Source: Thiomicrospira sp. XS5
GTDB lineage: Bacteria; Pseudomonadota; Gammaproteobacteria; Thiomicrospirales; Thiomicrospiraceae
Direction: 5' to 3'
DNA: 64,000 bases
NCBI RefSeq assembly: GCF_001507555.1
Contig: NZ_LQBO01000001.1
Coordinates: forward strand, 2,170,001-2,234,000
The notes under the pieces: model-generated
The model's input: only the letters and a program-made list of their open reading frames with translations
Databases searched by the model: none
Told to the model about the DNA's origin: nothing
In this document: piece after piece, positions 29,368 through 39,600 of the stretch
Position numbering within the stretch: position 1 is the stretch's first letter
How the letters are laid out: each line of letters begins with the position of its first letter
Translations under genes and position numbers: made by a program

Positions 29368-30753
29368 TTAAAATGGCAACGATAATGTTGGGTCCACCGA
29401 CAACATCAAGGTTTTAAAACGTTGCTGAATCCGAGCCAGGGCTTGCGGCGTTTCGCCTTCAAAGCGCAAGACAATGACCGGCGAGGTATTAGAGGGACGA
29501 ATCAGCCCCCAACCATCGTCGAAATCGACCCGTAAACCGTCCAAGTCAAACACCTTGGCATCGCTGAAATCGGCTACGGCTTTGATTTTGTCCATAAAGG
29601 CATAATGCTGCCCTTCTTCAAACGGAATGTCGATTTCCGGCGTGTTATAGGCATTCGGAAGCGCCGCGAATAACTCGGCGGCGGTTTGCGACTGAGTAGA
29701 CAAGATTTCCAGCATGCGAGCGGCGGTGTAAACGCCGTCGTCAAACCCATACCAACGCTCCTTGAAAAACATATGGCCGGACACTTCGCCGCCCAGCGCC
29801 GCGCCGGATTCCCGCATTTTTGCTTTCATATAGGAATGGCCGGTTTTCCACATGGTGGCGTGGCCACCTGCCGCCTCAATGACTTTCGGCAATAAGGCCG
29901 TGCACTTAATATCGTAAATCACTTCCGCCCCCGGCTGGCGGGTTAACACATCCTGTGCGTACAACATCATTTGTCGGTCCGGATACAAAGGTTCTCCGCG
30001 GTTATCCACCACGCCACAGCGGTCGCCATCGCCATCAAATGCCAAACCGACGTCGGCCTCCAACGCCACCACTTTTTCAGCCAGATCTTGCAAATTCTTC
30101 AACTTCGCCGGATCGGGATGGTGATTCGGAAAGGTGCCGTCCACCTCACAGAAAATCGCCGTCACATCGCACCCCAAGGCTTCGATAATCTCTGGCGCGA
30201 ATGCGCCGGCAATGCCGTTACCGGCATCCACCACCACCTTTAAAGGGCGCTTTAACGCGATACCGGAAACAATACGCTCACGATAGGCGGGAAAAATATC
30301 ATAGGATTCATAATCACCAGGCCTGGCGGATTCGACAAAATCGTCGTTTTGAATACGTTGCAACAGTTTTTGGATGTGTTCGCCATAAAGCGTGACGCCA
30401 TCAATAACCATTTTGATGCCATTGTAGTCCGGTGGATTATGGGAGCCGGTAATGACCACACAGGAATGCCCGCCGGGCAAGGTCTCAGCAGCAAAATACA
30501 CCATCGGCGTCATGACCGCACCGAGATCAATCACCTTGACGCCGGTTGACCGCAACCCTTCCGACATCAAGTGCGCAAAGCGTTCACCGGACAAGCGTCC
30601 GTCACGACCAAGCACAATTTGCGTCTCGCCGACGGCCAACATTTCCGAGCCCAGCGCCTGCCCCACACAATAGACGGTTTCCTCGGTCATGGCCTGGTCA
30701 ACAATGCCACGAATATCGTAGGTTCGAAAAATACGTGGATCAACGTGAGCCAT
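29368..30753 (-). CDS. algC: Phosphomannomutase/phosphoglucomutase AlgC-type
   Basis: This enzyme interconverts hexose 1- and 6-phosphates for nucleotide-sugar and exopolysaccharide synthesis. The 461-residue protein (Pseudomonas AlgC is about 463) opens with RIFRTYDIRGIV and has the phosphoserine motif VVITGSHNPPDYNG near residue 104, the Mg loop AFDGDGDRCGVVD near 238, the sugar loop GGEVSGHMFF near 320, and RPSNTSPVIVLRFE near the C-terminus. It follows dut by 85 bases on the same strand, the order seen in Pseudomonas. A CCAGGCCTGG copy lies inside. Confidence 0.94.
   Translation of the reverse strand: MAHVDPRIFRTYDIRGIVDQAMTEETVYCVGQALGSEMLAVGETQIVLGRDGRLSGERFAHLMSEGLRSTGVKVIDLGAVMTPMVYFAAETLPGGHSCVVITGSHNPPDYNGIKMVIDGVTLYGEHIQKLLQRIQNDDFVESARPGDYESYDIFPAYRERIVSGIALKRPLKVVVDAGNGIAGAFAPEIIEALGCDVTAIFCEVDGTFPNHHPDPAKLKNLQDLAEKVVALEADVGLAFDGDGDRCGVVDNRGEPLYPDRQMMLYAQDVLTRQPGAEVIYDIKCTALLPKVIEAAGGHATMWKTGHSYMKAKMRESGAALGGEVSGHMFFKERWYGFDDGVYTAARMLEILSTQSQTAAELFAALPNAYNTPEIDIPFEEGQHYAFMDKIKAVADFSDAKVFDLDGLRVDFDDGWGLIRPSNTSPVIVLRFEGETPQALARIQQRFKTLMLSVDPTLSLPF
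30317..30326. repeat. CCAGGCCTGG palindrome inside algC
   Basis: Exact copy, read on the minus strand in the frame GCC-AGG-CCT-GG as Ala-Arg-Pro-Gly. Confidence 0.85.
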
Positions 30754-30838
30754 GCCGTTCCCTATTTTGAATCAAAATCATCGCGCCATCATACCGCCTT
30801 AACATAACAGAGATATGACAAGCTTTTGGGCGTTCCAT

Positions 30839-31300
30839 TCAGTGTGTGCCGGTATGGCCAAACCCACCTTCGCCACGCTCGGTGGCATCACCGAACTCCT
30901 CAACTTGGGTAAACACGGGCTGTAACACCGGCACAATGACCATTTGTGCAATGCGCTCACCCACCTCAACCGTATAAGCTTGATCGCTTCGATTCCAACA
31001 AGACACCATTAAAGGCCCTTGGTAGTCGGAGTCGATCAGTCCGACTAAATTACCTAGTACGATGCCGTGTTTATGCCCCAAACCGGAGCGTGGTAATAAC
31101 ATCGCCGCTAAACCCGGATCGTCCAGGTGAATGGCCATACCGGTCGGAATCAACACCGTTTGCCCCGGCTCGATGGTCATGACCTCATCAATACAAGCGC
31201 GTAAATCCAACCCGGCCGAACCCCGTGTGCCGTAAGTCGGTAGTTCAATTTCATTTCCGAGACGCGGGTCGAGAATTTTGTATTGCACTTGCATGGTCAT
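30839..31300 (-). CDS. dut: Deoxyuridine 5'-triphosphate nucleotidohydrolase
   Basis: dUTPase hydrolyses dUTP to dUMP, preventing uracil incorporation into DNA. The start at 31300 (MTMQVQYKI) has AAGGAAA five bases upstream and gives 153 residues, the normal length; the frame extends uselessly to 31369. All five trimeric dUTPase motifs are visible: [28 protein letters not shown], the region [14 protein letters not shown], and the glycine-rich [10 protein letters not shown]. algC follows 85 bases downstream, matching a widespread gammaproteobacterial gene order. Confidence 0.96.
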   Translation of the reverse strand: MTMQVQYKILDPRLGNEIELPTYGTRGSAGLDLRACIDEVMTIEPGQTVLIPTGMAIHLDDPGLAAMLLPRSGLGHKHGIVLGNLVGLIDSDYQGPLMVSCWNRSDQAYTVEVGERIAQMVIVPVLQPVFTQVEEFGDATERGEGGFGHTGTH

Positions 31301-31458
31301 CAGGCTTTCCTTCTTCCAGTTTGAAAACGGATTTATTCTACACCACTCAGTCACCAGAAGTGGCTCCAAATCATCCAGTGCAGGTTGCCTCAGGATACTT
31401 TGACTCCTTTCGAAACATCCAGTAGGATTGCAAACATCATTCTTGCGGAACCCTGCCT

Positions 31459-32178
31459 GTGAACGAACTCACCCTGATTTTATTATTGACCTTATTCGCC
31501 GGTGCTTGCATACCATTGGGCGGGCTGCTCGGCTATTTTGAAAGCATCCGTCCAAGATGGCTGGAAAACGAACTGCGTCACGCCATCATCGCCTTTGGTG
31601 GCGGCATATTAGTGGCAGCCGTCGCCTTGGTGTTGGTACCGGAAGGGAAGAAATACGTTCAGCACGATTTTGGAAGTGTGCTGATTTTCCTGGCTGGCGG
31701 GGTCACTTTCTTTATGATGGAACGCTTTTTAGGCTTGAAACGCCGTGAAAAGCCACAGTTTACTGCCATGTTACTCGACTACCTTCCGGAGTCCTTAGCC
31801 TTGGGCGGGGCTTTTGCACTGGGCTCCCCGACGGCACCGTTATTGGCGTTATTCATCGGCCTGCAAAACTTACCGGAAGGTTTCAACGCCTATCGCGAAC
31901 TGGTGGCTCAACCCGGCAGCAGCAAACGCAAGATTCTTGGCTTTATGCTGCTATTGGCCATGCTGGGCCCCGTCATCGGCTTATTGGGTTATACCTATTT
32001 TGCCGAAAGCGAAGTCCTGCTGGGCGCGGTGATGTTGTTTGCCTCGGGCGGTATCCTGTATTTGATTTTTCAGGACATCGCACCTCAGTCACGTATGCAG
32101 CATCATTGGGCACCACCATTAGGCGCGGTGCTTGGTTTCTGCCTGGGACTGCTGGGGCAAAGCCTGGTTAGCGCCTAG
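31459..32178 (+). CDS. ZIP family divalent metal permease
   Basis: The 239-residue protein starts with GTG and has about eight hydrophobic segments. The ZIP helix signatures appear as [13 protein letters not shown] near residue 107 and [12 protein letters not shown] near 133. The first normally reads HN..DG and the second HE.PEG, so histidines that usually coordinate metal are replaced by Asp/Tyr and Gln. That makes metal transport likely by family but the specificity unclear. It converges on the BCCT gene with one base between the stops and no recognisable terminator. Confidence 0.75.
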   Translation: MNELTLILLLTLFAGACIPLGGLLGYFESIRPRWLENELRHAIIAFGGGILVAAVALVLVPEGKKYVQHDFGSVLIFLAGGVTFFMMERFLGLKRREKPQFTAMLLDYLPESLALGGAFALGSPTAPLLALFIGLQNLPEGFNAYRELVAQPGSSKRKILGFMLLLAMLGPVIGLLGYTYFAESEVLLGAVMLFASGGILYLIFQDIAPQSRMQHHWAPPLGAVLGFCLGLLGQSLVSA

Positions 32179-32179
32179 A

Positions 32180-34183
32180 TTATCGCAAGACATGCAGGAA
32201 GTGCATGTGCTTGTGGTAGTGATCGATAATGTCTTGAATGATCGCCTGCTTGGACCAGCCCATCACATCGTAATCCTGACCACCTTCCTGCAAATGGATC
32301 TCCGCACGATAGTAATGCGCCGATTCATCCATTTCGTCTTCCGGCAGCTCCACTTGCGTGAACTCCGGTTTCAGGTGCGAACGACTGCGAACCTCATAAA
32401 CAAAATCGGTTTCATCGCCGTGCTGAACATTCAGTTTGACCCGATCACGCTCAGAGTCCAACTCGACCACCGCATTCAGCCCTTGCGCCTGTAGCTCCTT
32501 ACTGACTTCTTCACAAGCCTGCTTCGCCACGGTACGAACATAACGGCTAACCACGGTTTTACTCGGGTAATCCACAATATTATGCAAGCGTTGCTTCCAG
32601 TTATCGTCCAAGGCCGACGGTGCCGGCGACACATTCATTTGCAAACTTTCACGTTTCGCCAAATCCACCCGTAACGCCATAATCAGGCCATAGGTCGCGA
32701 CCAATAATACCAACGAGAACGGCAAAGCACTGGCAATGGTCATGGTTTGCAGCGCTCCCAGACCGCCGGCCAACAGCAGAATCGCGGCAATCAGGCCCAC
32801 GCCGACAACCCAATACAGTCGCTGCCAAAGCGGTGTGTCATCTCGTCCATTGGAACACAGCATATTGACCACCAGCGCTCCGGAATCCGCCGAGGTAACG
32901 AAAAAGATCACCACCATCAAAATGGCGATAAAGGACAAAATATCGCCGAACGGAAAATGCCCCAGGAACGCGAACAAGGCAATGGCGACATCTTCAGACA
33001 CCACTTCGCCTAAGCTGGCCATGCCCTGGTTCATAATCATATCGATGGCCGAGTTCCCGAAAAAGGTAAACCACATCATACTGAAGCCCACCGGTACAAA
33101 CAGCACGCCGGTGGCAAACTCACGAATGGTGCGCCCGCGCGACACCCGGGCGATAAACAACCCGACAAACGGTGCCCAAGCCAGCCACCAGGCCCAGTAC
33201 AAAATGGTCCAACCACCAATCCAATCGGTTTTTTCATACGCAAACAGGAAAAACGTCTCTTTGACGATGCTGGACACATAATTCCCGGCATTTTGAATCA
33301 ACGCTTGTAACAAAAAGACGGTGGAACCCAAAAACAGCACCAACAGCATTAAGGTAATGGCCAAGCCCATATTCAATTCCGATAAACGGCGAATGCCTTT
33401 ATCCAGCCCGGTGGCGACCGATACACCGGCCAGGGCCGTCACGGCGACAATCAACACCACCTGCGTCCAGACGCCGACCGGCACATCGAACAGATAATTC
33501 AAACCACTGTTCATTTGCAGCACGCCGTAGCCAAGCGACGTGGCGATACCGAAAATCGTGCCGATCACCGCGAAGACATCCACAGCATGCCCAATCGGCC
33601 CGTAAATGCGCTCACCAATAATCGGGTAGAGTGCGGAACGCAATGTCAGCGGCAGACCATGTCGGTAACTGAAAAACGCCAGTATCAACGCAACAATGGC
33701 GTAAATCGCCCAGGCGTGCATGCCCCAGTGGAAAAAGGTAATTTTCATCGCACTGCGCGCCGCCTCAACACTTTCCGGCTCGCCAACCGGCGGTGACAGA
33801 AAGTGCATGACCGGCTCCGCCACCCCGAAGAACATCAAGCCGATGCCCATCCCAGCGGAAAACAACATCGAAAACCAAGTCAGATTGGAATAGTCCGGCG
33901 TGGCATGGTCCGGCCCGAGTTTGATATCGCCGTAACGCGACAAGCCCAAAAACACCACCGTGATGAGCAGAATCGCTACCGTTAAAACATAAAACCAACT
34001 GCCATTATCGACAATCACATCTTGCAAGTGCCCGAAAAAGTTGTCCGCGTGGGTTGGCAATACCACGGCATAAAGCAGCAGCAAAATGACCAGACCTGAC
34101 GCGGTGTAGAAAACCGGCGGATTGAGTTTGGCGGCTTCCGGCTTTGTCTCTGGCGAATTGTCTGACGATGTCGTTTGATTCAT
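32180..34183 (-). CDS. BCCT family betaine/carnitine/choline transporter
   Basis: The 667-residue protein has 12 hydrophobic segments and the family signature: GIGLMFFGVAEPVMHF near residue 112, the tryptophan-rich WTILYWAWWLAWAPFVGLFIARVSRGRT near 330, and MWFTFFGNSA. A long cytoplasmic C-terminal extension of about 150 residues resembles BetT, in which the tail senses osmotic strength. It probably imports choline or glycine betaine for osmoprotection. The gene lies 66 bases downstream of the porin gene on the same strand, so porin and permease probably form one uptake operon. Confidence 0.88.
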   Translation of the reverse strand: MNQTTSSDNSPETKPEAAKLNPPVFYTASGLVILLLLYAVVLPTHADNFFGHLQDVIVDNGSWFYVLTVAILLITVVFLGLSRYGDIKLGPDHATPDYSNLTWFSMLFSAGMGIGLMFFGVAEPVMHFLSPPVGEPESVEAARSAMKITFFHWGMHAWAIYAIVALILAFFSYRHGLPLTLRSALYPIIGERIYGPIGHAVDVFAVIGTIFGIATSLGYGVLQMNSGLNYLFDVPVGVWTQVVLIVAVTALAGVSVATGLDKGIRRLSELNMGLAITLMLLVLFLGSTVFLLQALIQNAGNYVSSIVKETFFLFAYEKTDWIGGWTILYWAWWLAWAPFVGLFIARVSRGRTIREFATGVLFVPVGFSMMWFTFFGNSAIDMIMNQGMASLGEVVSEDVAIALFAFLGHFPFGDILSFIAILMVVIFFVTSADSGALVVNMLCSNGRDDTPLWQRLYWVVGVGLIAAILLLAGGLGALQTMTIASALPFSLVLLVATYGLIMALRVDLAKRESLQMNVSPAPSALDDNWKQRLHNIVDYPSKTVVSRYVRTVAKQACEEVSKELQAQGLNAVVELDSERDRVKLNVQHGDETDFVYEVRSRSHLKPEFTQVELPEDEMDESAHYYRAEIHLQEGGQDYDVMGWSKQAIIQDIIDHYHKHMHFLHVLR

Positions 34184-34249
34184 GGGAGTGTCCTTATCGG
34201 TTATCGCTTGTCGGTTTTCAGTATTGAGAGTTGGGCGTAATCGCCACGC

Positions 34250-35359
34250 TTAGAAGTAAAAATCGACTGTGAGGTATAAGGCGGAAAAATCCCCTTCGCC
34301 GACATTGCCATCCATGCCGATATAACCGTCTTGCGTCAGATACTCGGCATACAACCAGCCGGGGCCGTAATCGTATTTGATGCCCGGTGCATAGGCTGAC
34401 ACCAAGCCTGCCGGATTGCCTTTGGTCTGCGGATCGGCCCAGGAAGCATCCAGGTAATAGGTCCAGTTGCCGGTCGAGCGACCAATTTCAAAGGCATAGC
34501 GAGTGTTTTCAATGTCTTCTTCCAAGCCTTCGCTGTCTGCATAGTGGTCTGGCAACCGGCGTTGGGTTTGAATCACCTGAGCATTGACAAAGGTTTCACC
34601 GAAATGCCCTTTGTAATAGACCACACCAGCCGCATGGTTACCGCTCACAGGGTGGTTACCGACATCGTTGCCATTGGCATCATAAATATCCTGCAACTGG
34701 CCGGTCTGTAACGACACACCGACCTGATGATCTTCATTCACATTGACGGCAAAATTCCCCACCCAGGTCTGAACTTTTCGATAACGGGTTTTCCCACCGC
34801 CGTGCGAGCCCCAGTGGTTATTGTCATCCATGGTGTCACTACTGGTATCACCGAAGTCGTCTTGGTGGTAATAAGCGAAATCGTATAAGACTTTTTCCGT
34901 CTGGCCGTGCCATTTCAGGCCGACATCCATTTGATCCCCATAACCGCCGATGAGCATATCGCCCGGCCAGAAGTTATAGGTTTTCCAGCCGAAAGGCACC
35001 TGGCTTTTACCGATTTTGAGGGTATTGTTTTTAACCAGGTCAAACCCCACCCAGGCCCGTTTCATCGACATTTGATCACCAGTGGAGTTATGCTCAGGGT
35101 CGGTAAAACTCCCCGGGCCCATCCGCCATTCCGCCGAGTAAGACCAAATGCCTTTGCCCGGGTCGGCCGCGCCGTCCGCATAGATGATAAAGGCTTCATC
35201 CCCAAAGTTACCGTTGTTGGGTTCGTCGGAACCGTCATCAAAGCTGTAGTTGTAATTAAACCAGACACCGCCGGCAAAATTGTATTCGGCTTGAACCGAC
35301 GTGCCCAGCAAAGCTAAGAACGTGAAGAAACTGAGTTGTACCTGACGGACCAATGGCAT
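34250..35359 (-). CDS. Outer-membrane porin
   Basis: The 369-residue protein has a signal peptide (cleavage after SVQA), alternating amphipathic beta strands with many aromatic residues, and ends in YLTVDFYF, the terminal phenylalanine recognised by the BAM machinery. It resembles the OprO/OprP-like or carbohydrate-type porins only in general layout, so the solute is not assigned. Its position just upstream of a BCCT permease suggests passage of betaine-type osmolytes. A strong promoter and a hairpin-rich leader of about 170 bases precede it. Confidence 0.8.
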   Translation of the reverse strand: MPLVRQVQLSFFTFLALLGTSVQAEYNFAGGVWFNYNYSFDDGSDEPNNGNFGDEAFIIYADGAADPGKGIWSYSAEWRMGPGSFTDPEHNSTGDQMSMKRAWVGFDLVKNNTLKIGKSQVPFGWKTYNFWPGDMLIGGYGDQMDVGLKWHGQTEKVLYDFAYYHQDDFGDTSSDTMDDNNHWGSHGGGKTRYRKVQTWVGNFAVNVNEDHQVGVSLQTGQLQDIYDANGNDVGNHPVSGNHAAGVVYYKGHFGETFVNAQVIQTQRRLPDHYADSEGLEEDIENTRYAFEIGRSTGNWTYYLDASWADPQTKGNPAGLVSAYAPGIKYDYGPGWLYAEYLTQDGYIGMDGNVGEGDFSALYLTVDFYF

Positions 35360-35425
35360 AGATCACCTTATTGTTCTGATTTTCAAACATGCACCCAACC
35401 GAATGACGGTGTGGATGAATTGGAA

Positions 35426-35515
35426 CACGCTCGCTGGGTTGAGCGTGACTTGACCGAGTTCAATGACTCGAAAAACCACTTTATTGAAAGTGAAAAGACG
35501 TCGCCTTGACGCGAC
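35426..35515 (-). promoter_or_regulatory. Four-hairpin 5' leader of the porin-BCCT operon
   Basis: Four consecutive inverted repeats occur in 90 bases: CACGCTC/GAGCGTG (35426-35432, 35441-35447), CGAGT/ACTCG (35455-35459, 35466-35470), CACTTT/AAAGTG (35477-35482, 35487-35492) and GTCGC/GCGAC (35500-35504, 35511-35515). All lie between the predicted transcription start (near 35532) and the porin ATG. The arrangement suggests a structured untranslated leader, but I match it to no known riboswitch. Confidence 0.45.
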
Positions 35516-35538
35516 TAAAACTGCTTTTTATTGTCAGT

Positions 35539-35567
35539 ATTCTACTGTGTTGACGCCAAACCGTCAA
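35539..35567 (-). promoter_or_regulatory. Strong sigma-70-type promoter for the porin-BCCT operon
   Basis: On the minus strand TTGACG (35562-35567), a 17-base spacer and TAGAAT (35539-35544) match the sigma-70 consensus well. Transcription would start near 35532, giving a leader of about 170 bases. Confidence 0.65.
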
Positions 35568-35604
35568 AATAACACATCAGCCAACCAGGCATCAAAGCTT
35601 GATT

Positions 35605-36675
35605 TCAGGCATTATCGGCATCGGCATACGCCGATTTGATTTCCAGAATTTTCGGCAAAATCGCGACAAAACACTCCACCAGATAAGGGTCAAAATGCGC
35701 CCCTTTCTCAGATTCGATAAGGTGGACGGCCTTCTCAACACTCCAGGCTTTTTTGTAAGGGCGCTCGGAGGTGAGGGCATCAAACACATCGGCGATGGCG
35801 ACAATTCGTCCGGAAATGGGAATTTCTTCCCCCACCAGCCCTTTGGGATAACCTTTTCCATTGTATTTTTCATGATGCGTCAGCGCGATTTCATAGGCGA
35901 TTCTCAACACTTCCGAATCATGTCCTTCGAGAATTTCCGCCCCGATTTCCACATGGCGCTGCATTTCAAAATATTCGTCGTCGGACAGCTTACCCGGTTT
36001 CAACATGATTTCGTCGGAAATCCCGATTTTACCAACATCGTGCATCGGCGAGGCAATCCGAATCATATGCGCCTTGTTTTTGCCCAGGCCGGCTTTCAAG
36101 GCGATTTTTTCAGAATAATAGCTGACGCGTTTAACATGGTTTCCGGTTTCGTTGTCACGGTATTCGGCTGCTCGTCCAAGCCGGTAAATGATTTCGTGGT
36201 GCGCGTCTTCCAAGGCTTTGGTTCTTTCCCAGACCTTTTGTTCCAACATTTTATTCTGTTGGCGCAACATCTTTTTCATCAACCAGTTTTCCAACTGAAT
36301 TTCGATACGCTTCAACAACTCGTAGCGATTGAACGGTTTCATCACATAATCACTGGCACCGCCCTTCAAGGCTTTCACACGATTATCCTGATCATTTTGT
36401 GCCGTCAACATAATCACCGGTGGCACCTGCTCCGCTGTAAAATGCTGCCGAATCAACGCAAGCGATGCAAACCCGTCCAAAATCGGCATATTGATGTCCA
36501 GTAACACCAGGTCAATGTCCATCTGATTCAACAGTAAACTCAACTGTAACGGGTCTTTAATCGTATGAATATGCCGAAACCCCTCGGCTTCCAGCAGATC
36601 GCGGACTAAATCCAGGTTCATCTGCTGGTCATCCACGACCAGAATATTGGTATCATGCAACCGCTCATTAAACAT
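35605..36675 (-). CDS. Response regulator with HD-GYP c-di-GMP phosphodiesterase domain (RpfG-like)
   Basis: The 356-residue protein has an intact receiver domain (about 8-130) with VDDQQMN, the phosphoacceptor Asp60 in LVLLDINMP, and the lysine in YVMKPF. The HD-GYP domain follows (about 165-340) with MHDVGKIG, THHEKYNGKGYP and AIADVFDALTS. Both domains keep their catalytic residues, so it should be a phosphorylation-controlled c-di-GMP phosphodiesterase. Its ATG overlaps the end of the upstream hybrid-kinase gene by eight bases, so the two are translationally linked. The kinase carries degenerate receivers, making this protein the obvious phosphate acceptor. Confidence 0.93.
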   Translation of the reverse strand: MFNERLHDTNILVVDDQQMNLDLVRDLLEAEGFRHIHTIKDPLQLSLLLNQMDIDLVLLDINMPILDGFASLALIRQHFTAEQVPPVIMLTAQNDQDNRVKALKGGASDYVMKPFNRYELLKRIEIQLENWLMKKMLRQQNKMLEQKVWERTKALEDAHHEIIYRLGRAAEYRDNETGNHVKRVSYYSEKIALKAGLGKNKAHMIRIASPMHDVGKIGISDEIMLKPGKLSDDEYFEMQRHVEIGAEILEGHDSEVLRIAYEIALTHHEKYNGKGYPKGLVGEEIPISGRIVAIADVFDALTSERPYKKAWSVEKAVHLIESEKGAHFDPYLVECFVAILPKILEIKSAYADADNA

Positions 36676-39600
36676 TGGTCATCCCTCTCGCTTTAGCGAT
36701 GAGCGTAGTCACATCCGTGCCCGACAGTTCGACCGGTAAAATACAATCCACCTCATCCAAAACAAAATCCGCCAATAGGCAATAAAACCGTTCACCGGAA
36801 ACGGCGGAAGTGCTTTTATACGCTCGTATCGTCTCCAGGGCTTGGTCCGGTTCCAACCGCTTACCCAGCAACACCAAGTTAGGTTGGTAAGACACCAACA
36901 TTTCCGCCCCCAATTCCAAATTGGGGGCAATGTTCAGTTCAACGCCGGTTAAATCATGGCTCGCTTCCGCCATTAAACGCATATTATTAGGGTTATCATC
37001 CACCAACAATACCTTGATCAAACAATCGGTACATTCGAATTCCGCCGCCACATCCAAAGCTTCGGCTTTCGAGGCATCTGACGAAACCAAAGGCAACGTC
37101 ACCCAAAAAGAAGACCCTTTACCTTCTTCGCTGCTGAAGCCGATTTCGCCGCCCATTAACTCCATAAGTTTCTGAGCAATACTCAAGCCGATACCGGTGC
37201 CTTCAATGTCAGAAGACTCTTGCCCCAAACGTTTATAAGCCGCAAAGACCTGAGACTGTTTTTCCAATGGAATGCCGTAACCGGTATCCGTCACCGCAAT
37301 TCGGACATGCTTACGCCCCCCGGGCAAGGCAACGGTTTGCGCTCTAAGTTGAATGGTGCCGTTTGGACGATTGTATTTCACCGCATTCGACAGCAAATTC
37401 AACAACACTTGTTTAAAACGCAGCCCATCCACTTCAACCTGGTAATCAAATTCATGCCATTGAATCGGTAAGACGGCAATGCGGTGCTTATTCGCTAAAG
37501 GCTCAATCGTGGACAAACTGCTTTTAACCAGGTTTTCCAGGCAAGTCGGCTCGACATTAATATCCACCTCACCCTCTTCAATTCGGGACAGTTCGAGCAG
37601 CTGGTTGATCAGGGCCAGTAAATGTTCACCACTGTCGGCAATATTATGAACTTGGCGCAATTGACGTTCCGACAAGCCATCATCTTTCAGCAGCTCTGCA
37701 AAACCGATAATCGCATTCAGCGGCGTCCGCAATTCGTGGCTCATGCTGGATAAAAAATCGCTTTTGGCTTGGTCGGCTTTCTCGGCACGCTTGAGCGCTT
37801 CAATCAAATCCTGTTCGGATTGCTTACGCTCCGTGATATCTTGCACAATGCCCAGCATTCTCTGCGCTTCGCCCGTTTCGGAACGTATCACATCCCCCCG
37901 CTCCTGCAACCAACGCACCGTGCCGTCCCCCCAAACCACTCTGTGCTCTACATTGTAGTCCTCTCCTTTCTCGACACAGGCGGTAATGGCATCCAAGACC
38001 GTTTGTCGGTCGTCGGGATGCAGGTAATCGACAAAATTATCGAATGTGGATTCCATTTCCTGACGTTCACCGCCGAACAAAGGCGCAATTCGGTCAGACC
38101 AATACACTTCGCCGGTTTGAATATTCCAATCCCAAGTGCCGATATTGGCAAAGCTCTGGCTACGACTCAAGCGATCTTCACTGGTTTTCAAGGCATTTTC
38201 CGCCACCTTGATATCGGTGACGTCCTGCGCAAAACCGGAAATAAAAATCACATTGCCCGCCTCATCGAGCACCGGATGGCCCTGTTGCTGGATGTAACGA
38301 AGGCTTCCATCGGCTCGCACGATACGATGTGCAAATGCAAACCCACCGGGTTCCGCGAGTTTGGCCTTGGCGGCGACCACATCATCATAATCGTCCGGGT
38401 GAACAATCGATTCAAACCCTTCAATATCCGGCGGAAAGCTTTCACGGTCATAACCGAAAATATCGTAAATGGTGTCCGACCATTCCAAAGTTTGATTATT
38501 CACATCCAGTTGCCAATAACTGATTTTGGCCATGGATTGCGCATCCAGCAAGCGCTGCTCGGTCTGCTTGATATGCGTCACATCGGTTCGAATAGAAATG
38601 TATTTTTCCGGACGGCCTTTAATATCCAAGATCGGGATGATGCTCGATTCCACCCAATAGAGTTCGCCCGACTTAGCTCGGTTACACACTTCGCCGCGCC
38701 AAGGCTGCCCTGACGCGATGGTGCGCCACATCTCGGCAAAAAATTCTTTCGGGTGTCGCCCCGAATTGACGATTCGATGATCCTGCCCCAACAACTCATC
38801 CCGCGTATAACCACTGACACGACAGAAGGTGTCGTTCACTTCGATGATTCGCCCTTTTCGGTCCGCCACGGAGATAATATTATGGAAATCCAGCCCGGTT
38901 TTGTAGTCGATGGCTTTTTGCAGCGCATTATCGGCCGCGTCGGTCAAATAGCGCAAATCCCGCTCATGGTCCAAACGCGCCAGAATTTGTGTTCCTAAGC
39001 GGTAAACCGGCATGCTTTTCGGCAGAACGACATCTTCTTGGTAGTGATTGAAGGCATCCAGTTTCGCCAAATGCTCCGGCACCGTCTGAAAATGAAATAC
39101 CGGCACCATTTTCATATTCGGGAACTGACGCAACGCCGTGTGTATGGAAGCAACATCCTCCGACGCATCCTGATTCAACACGATGGCGTTCGGCAACCCA
39201 TTACGAACCGCCGCCAAGGCTTGTTCGGCCTCACGGTAATGCGCCGTGTGCACGCCCAGACCGCTCAAATGCGCTTCCAGGTCTCGGCATGCGTCGCCCT
39301 CACCGATCAAACAAACACGATAGGGTTGATACTGTGCCGCAATATTATGATAAAGCTGATAGAAATGACGCCGGAAATAGAAGCTGTCTTCCGGCCACAC
39401 GAAAAAGAATTGAAACCCGTGCCGGGATAAGTCCAATCGCAACCCCATGTCTTCACTGGCCGCCAGGTAAATGGCCTGTTCCAGCGGAAAATGCTGCGCC
39501 ATGACATTGGCGAGAAACGACAGATTGTGCTGTTTGCTTTCGGGCAACGAAAACACAAGAATATCCCGACGGCGCAATCCGGATAACTCCGTCGGGGAAT

